NCBI GenBank assembly: GCA_021784995.1
Contig: JAJYHA010000246.1
Coordinates: 1 to 6,906, forward strand
DNA from: Myxococcales bacterium
GTDB lineage: Bacteria; Myxococcota; Myxococcia; Myxococcales; Anaeromyxobacteraceae
DNA: 6,906 nt
Direction of reading: 5' to 3'
Position numbers and translations under genes: made by a program. Position 1 is the stretch's first letter. The number at the start of each line of letters is the position of its first letter. A model generated the notes under the pieces. The model did not search any database. It was not told the DNA's origin and saw nothing but the letters and a program-made list of their open reading frames with translations. Shown here piece after piece: positions 5,915 through 6,906 of this stretch.

Positions 5915-6906
5915 ATGCTGCTCCTCCGGGACGCGCAGAGGCGGGACCTCCCGGCGCTGGGGAAGCTCGCCGCCGAGCTCGACTCCGTGAACCTCCCCGC
6001 CCGGGCGAGGGAGCTGCGGGCCATCGTCGACCGCTCCTGCCGCAGCTTCGCCGGAAGGATCCGCGACCCGCTCGCCCGGTCGTACGTCTTCGTGCTGGAG
6101 GAGCCGCGCGCCGGGCGGATCCTCGGCACCTCGATGATCATCGCCCAGCACGGCACGCGCGACTCGCCCTGCACCTTCTTCGACGTCTCGGAGCGGGAGC
6201 ACTACTCGTCGACCCTCGACCGCTACTTCACGCACCGCGTGCTGTCGATCGGCTACCACTTCGACGGGCCGACCGAGATCGGCGGCCTGGTGGTGCGCTC
6301 GCGCGACCGCGGCGGGCCGTCGCGGCCCGGCAAGCAGCTCGCCTACGTCCGGCTGCTCTACGTGGCCATGCACCGCGACCGCTTCCGCCCCAAGCTCCTC
6401 GCCGAGCTCATGCCCCCGCTCCTCCCCGACGGACGCAGCCGCTTCTGGGAGTCGTGCGGGAAGCGCTTCACGGGGCTGGCGTACAAGGACGCCGACCGGA
6501 GGAGCCGCCAGAACAAGGAGTTCATCCAGCAGCTCTTCCCGCCCGGCGACCTCTACGCGACCCTCTTCCCCCGGCGCGTGCAGCGGGCGCTGGGGGCGGT
6601 CGGCCCGGCGGCGGCCGGCGTGCGCCACCTGCTCGAGCGCGTGGGCTTCCGCTACGTGGACCGCATCGATCCCTTCGACGGCGGGCCGCACTACGAGGCG
6701 GCCGTCGAGGAGGTCACGCTCGTCCGGGCCTACCGGCGGCTGCGCGTGGCGTCGCGCGACCTCGCCCCGGACTCCGGCGACGAGGAGCTCCTCGTGGCGG
6801 CGGAGCGCGGGGAGGGGCGGACCCGCTTCCGTGCCGTGCTGACCCCGGCGCGCGCGCGCGGCGGGGAGCTGGCGCTGCCCCGCGCGGCGCGCGATCGGCT
6901 CCGCGT
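5915..6906 (+). CDS. astA: Arginine N-succinyltransferase (AstA/AruF family), 3' end cut by the window edge
   Basis: Family reaction: succinyl-CoA plus L-arginine gives N2-succinylarginine, the first step of the AST route of arginine catabolism; Pseudomonas relatives also use ornithine. 330 codons are visible without a stop. Relatives have about 338-344 residues, so only a short C-terminal tail is missing. Family sequence seen in order: LLLRDAQRRDLPAL at the start, NLPAR in the first helix, YVFVLEE (57-63), GLVVRSRDRG and RLLYVAMHRDRF in the acyltransferase core, FWESCGKRF (177-185), QQLFPPGDLYATLFP, a GFRYVDRIDPFDGGP stretch ending near 258, and a final LPRAARDRLR like the end of Pseudomonas AruF. 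The ATG at 5915 is chosen because it begins the first conserved strand; an in-frame TTG at 5858 has no family sequence after it. No other ast gene is visible, so the pathway role and true substrate remain inference. Confidence 0.9.
   Translation, partial: MLLLRDAQRRDLPALGKLAAELDSVNLPARARELRAIVDRSCRSFAGRIRDPLARSYVFVLEEPRAGRILGTSMIIAQHGTRDSPCTFFDVSEREHYSSTLDRYFTHRVLSIGYHFDGPTEIGGLVVRSRDRGGPSRPGKQLAYVRLLYVAMHRDRFRPKLLAELMPPLLPDGRSRFWESCGKRFTGLAYKDADRRSRQNKEFIQQLFPPGDLYATLFPRRVQRALGAVGPAAAGVRHLLERVGFRYVDRIDPFDGGPHYEAAVEEVTLVRAYRRLRVASRDLAPDSGDEELLVAAERGEGRTRFRAVLTPARARGGELALPRAARDRLR

Noticed and set aside
5813..6691. A 292-codon minus-strand open frame
   Set aside because: It is antisense to astA. 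The plus-strand frame carries recognisable AstA motifs over its whole length.
1..6906. CRISPR arrays, insertion sequences, attachment sites or other mobile signs
   Set aside because: No regularly spaced repeats, transposase or integrase sequence, or terminal inverted repeats seen. Composition is uniform and gene content is housekeeping.

Overview
The window is very GC-rich throughout (roughly three quarters G+C by eye), with almost every third codon position G or C and long spurious open frames on both strands. It reads as the chromosome of a high-GC bacterium. Gene content and style (a tyrA-aroA-aroE-aroC-aroK cluster, plus an AstA-type succinyltransferase in a non-enteric background) point to a myxobacterium of the Anaeromyxobacter type. 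That assignment is inference from style and memory of such genomes, not a search result.

Layout. Positions 1-4605, minus strand: five tightly packed genes transcribed right to left, tyrA -> aroA -> aroE -> aroC -> aroK. aroK runs off the left edge, so its C-terminus is missing. The first three junctions are 4-base stop/start overlaps (GTGA, GTGA, ATGA) and the fourth is a 20-base overlap, so this is almost certainly one translationally coupled operon. Positions 4606-4982: a 377-base gene-free region with several perfect hairpins, an imperfect direct repeat that reaches the tyrA start, and a weak promoter candidate. Positions 4983-5800, minus strand: a two-gene unit, dtd then a HinT-like HIT hydrolase, 17 bases apart. 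Positions 5801-5914: a short divergent spacer. Positions 5915-6906, plus strand: arginine N-succinyltransferase (AstA family), cut by the right edge close to its expected C-terminus.

How the genes work together. AroE, AroK, AroA and AroC catalyse the last four steps of the shikimate pathway (3-dehydroshikimate -> shikimate -> shikimate 3-phosphate -> EPSP -> chorismate). TyrA takes prephenate, made from chorismate by a chorismate mutase not seen here, toward tyrosine. The only steps missing from this common branch are the two earlier ones that form and dehydrate 3-dehydroquinate, plus DAHP synthase. Dtd and the HIT protein both clean up side products of aminoacyl-tRNA synthesis (D-aminoacyl-tRNAs; aminoacyl or other adenylates), which makes their pairing sensible. 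AstA belongs to arginine catabolism, but no other ast gene is visible.

I found no convincing undescribed system. This is a mostly ordinary housekeeping region. The points worth a second look are a non-canonical shikimate kinase metal motif, the structured intergenic region before tyrA, the Shine-Dalgarno that is also the glycine tail of TyrA, and the dtd-HIT pairing.
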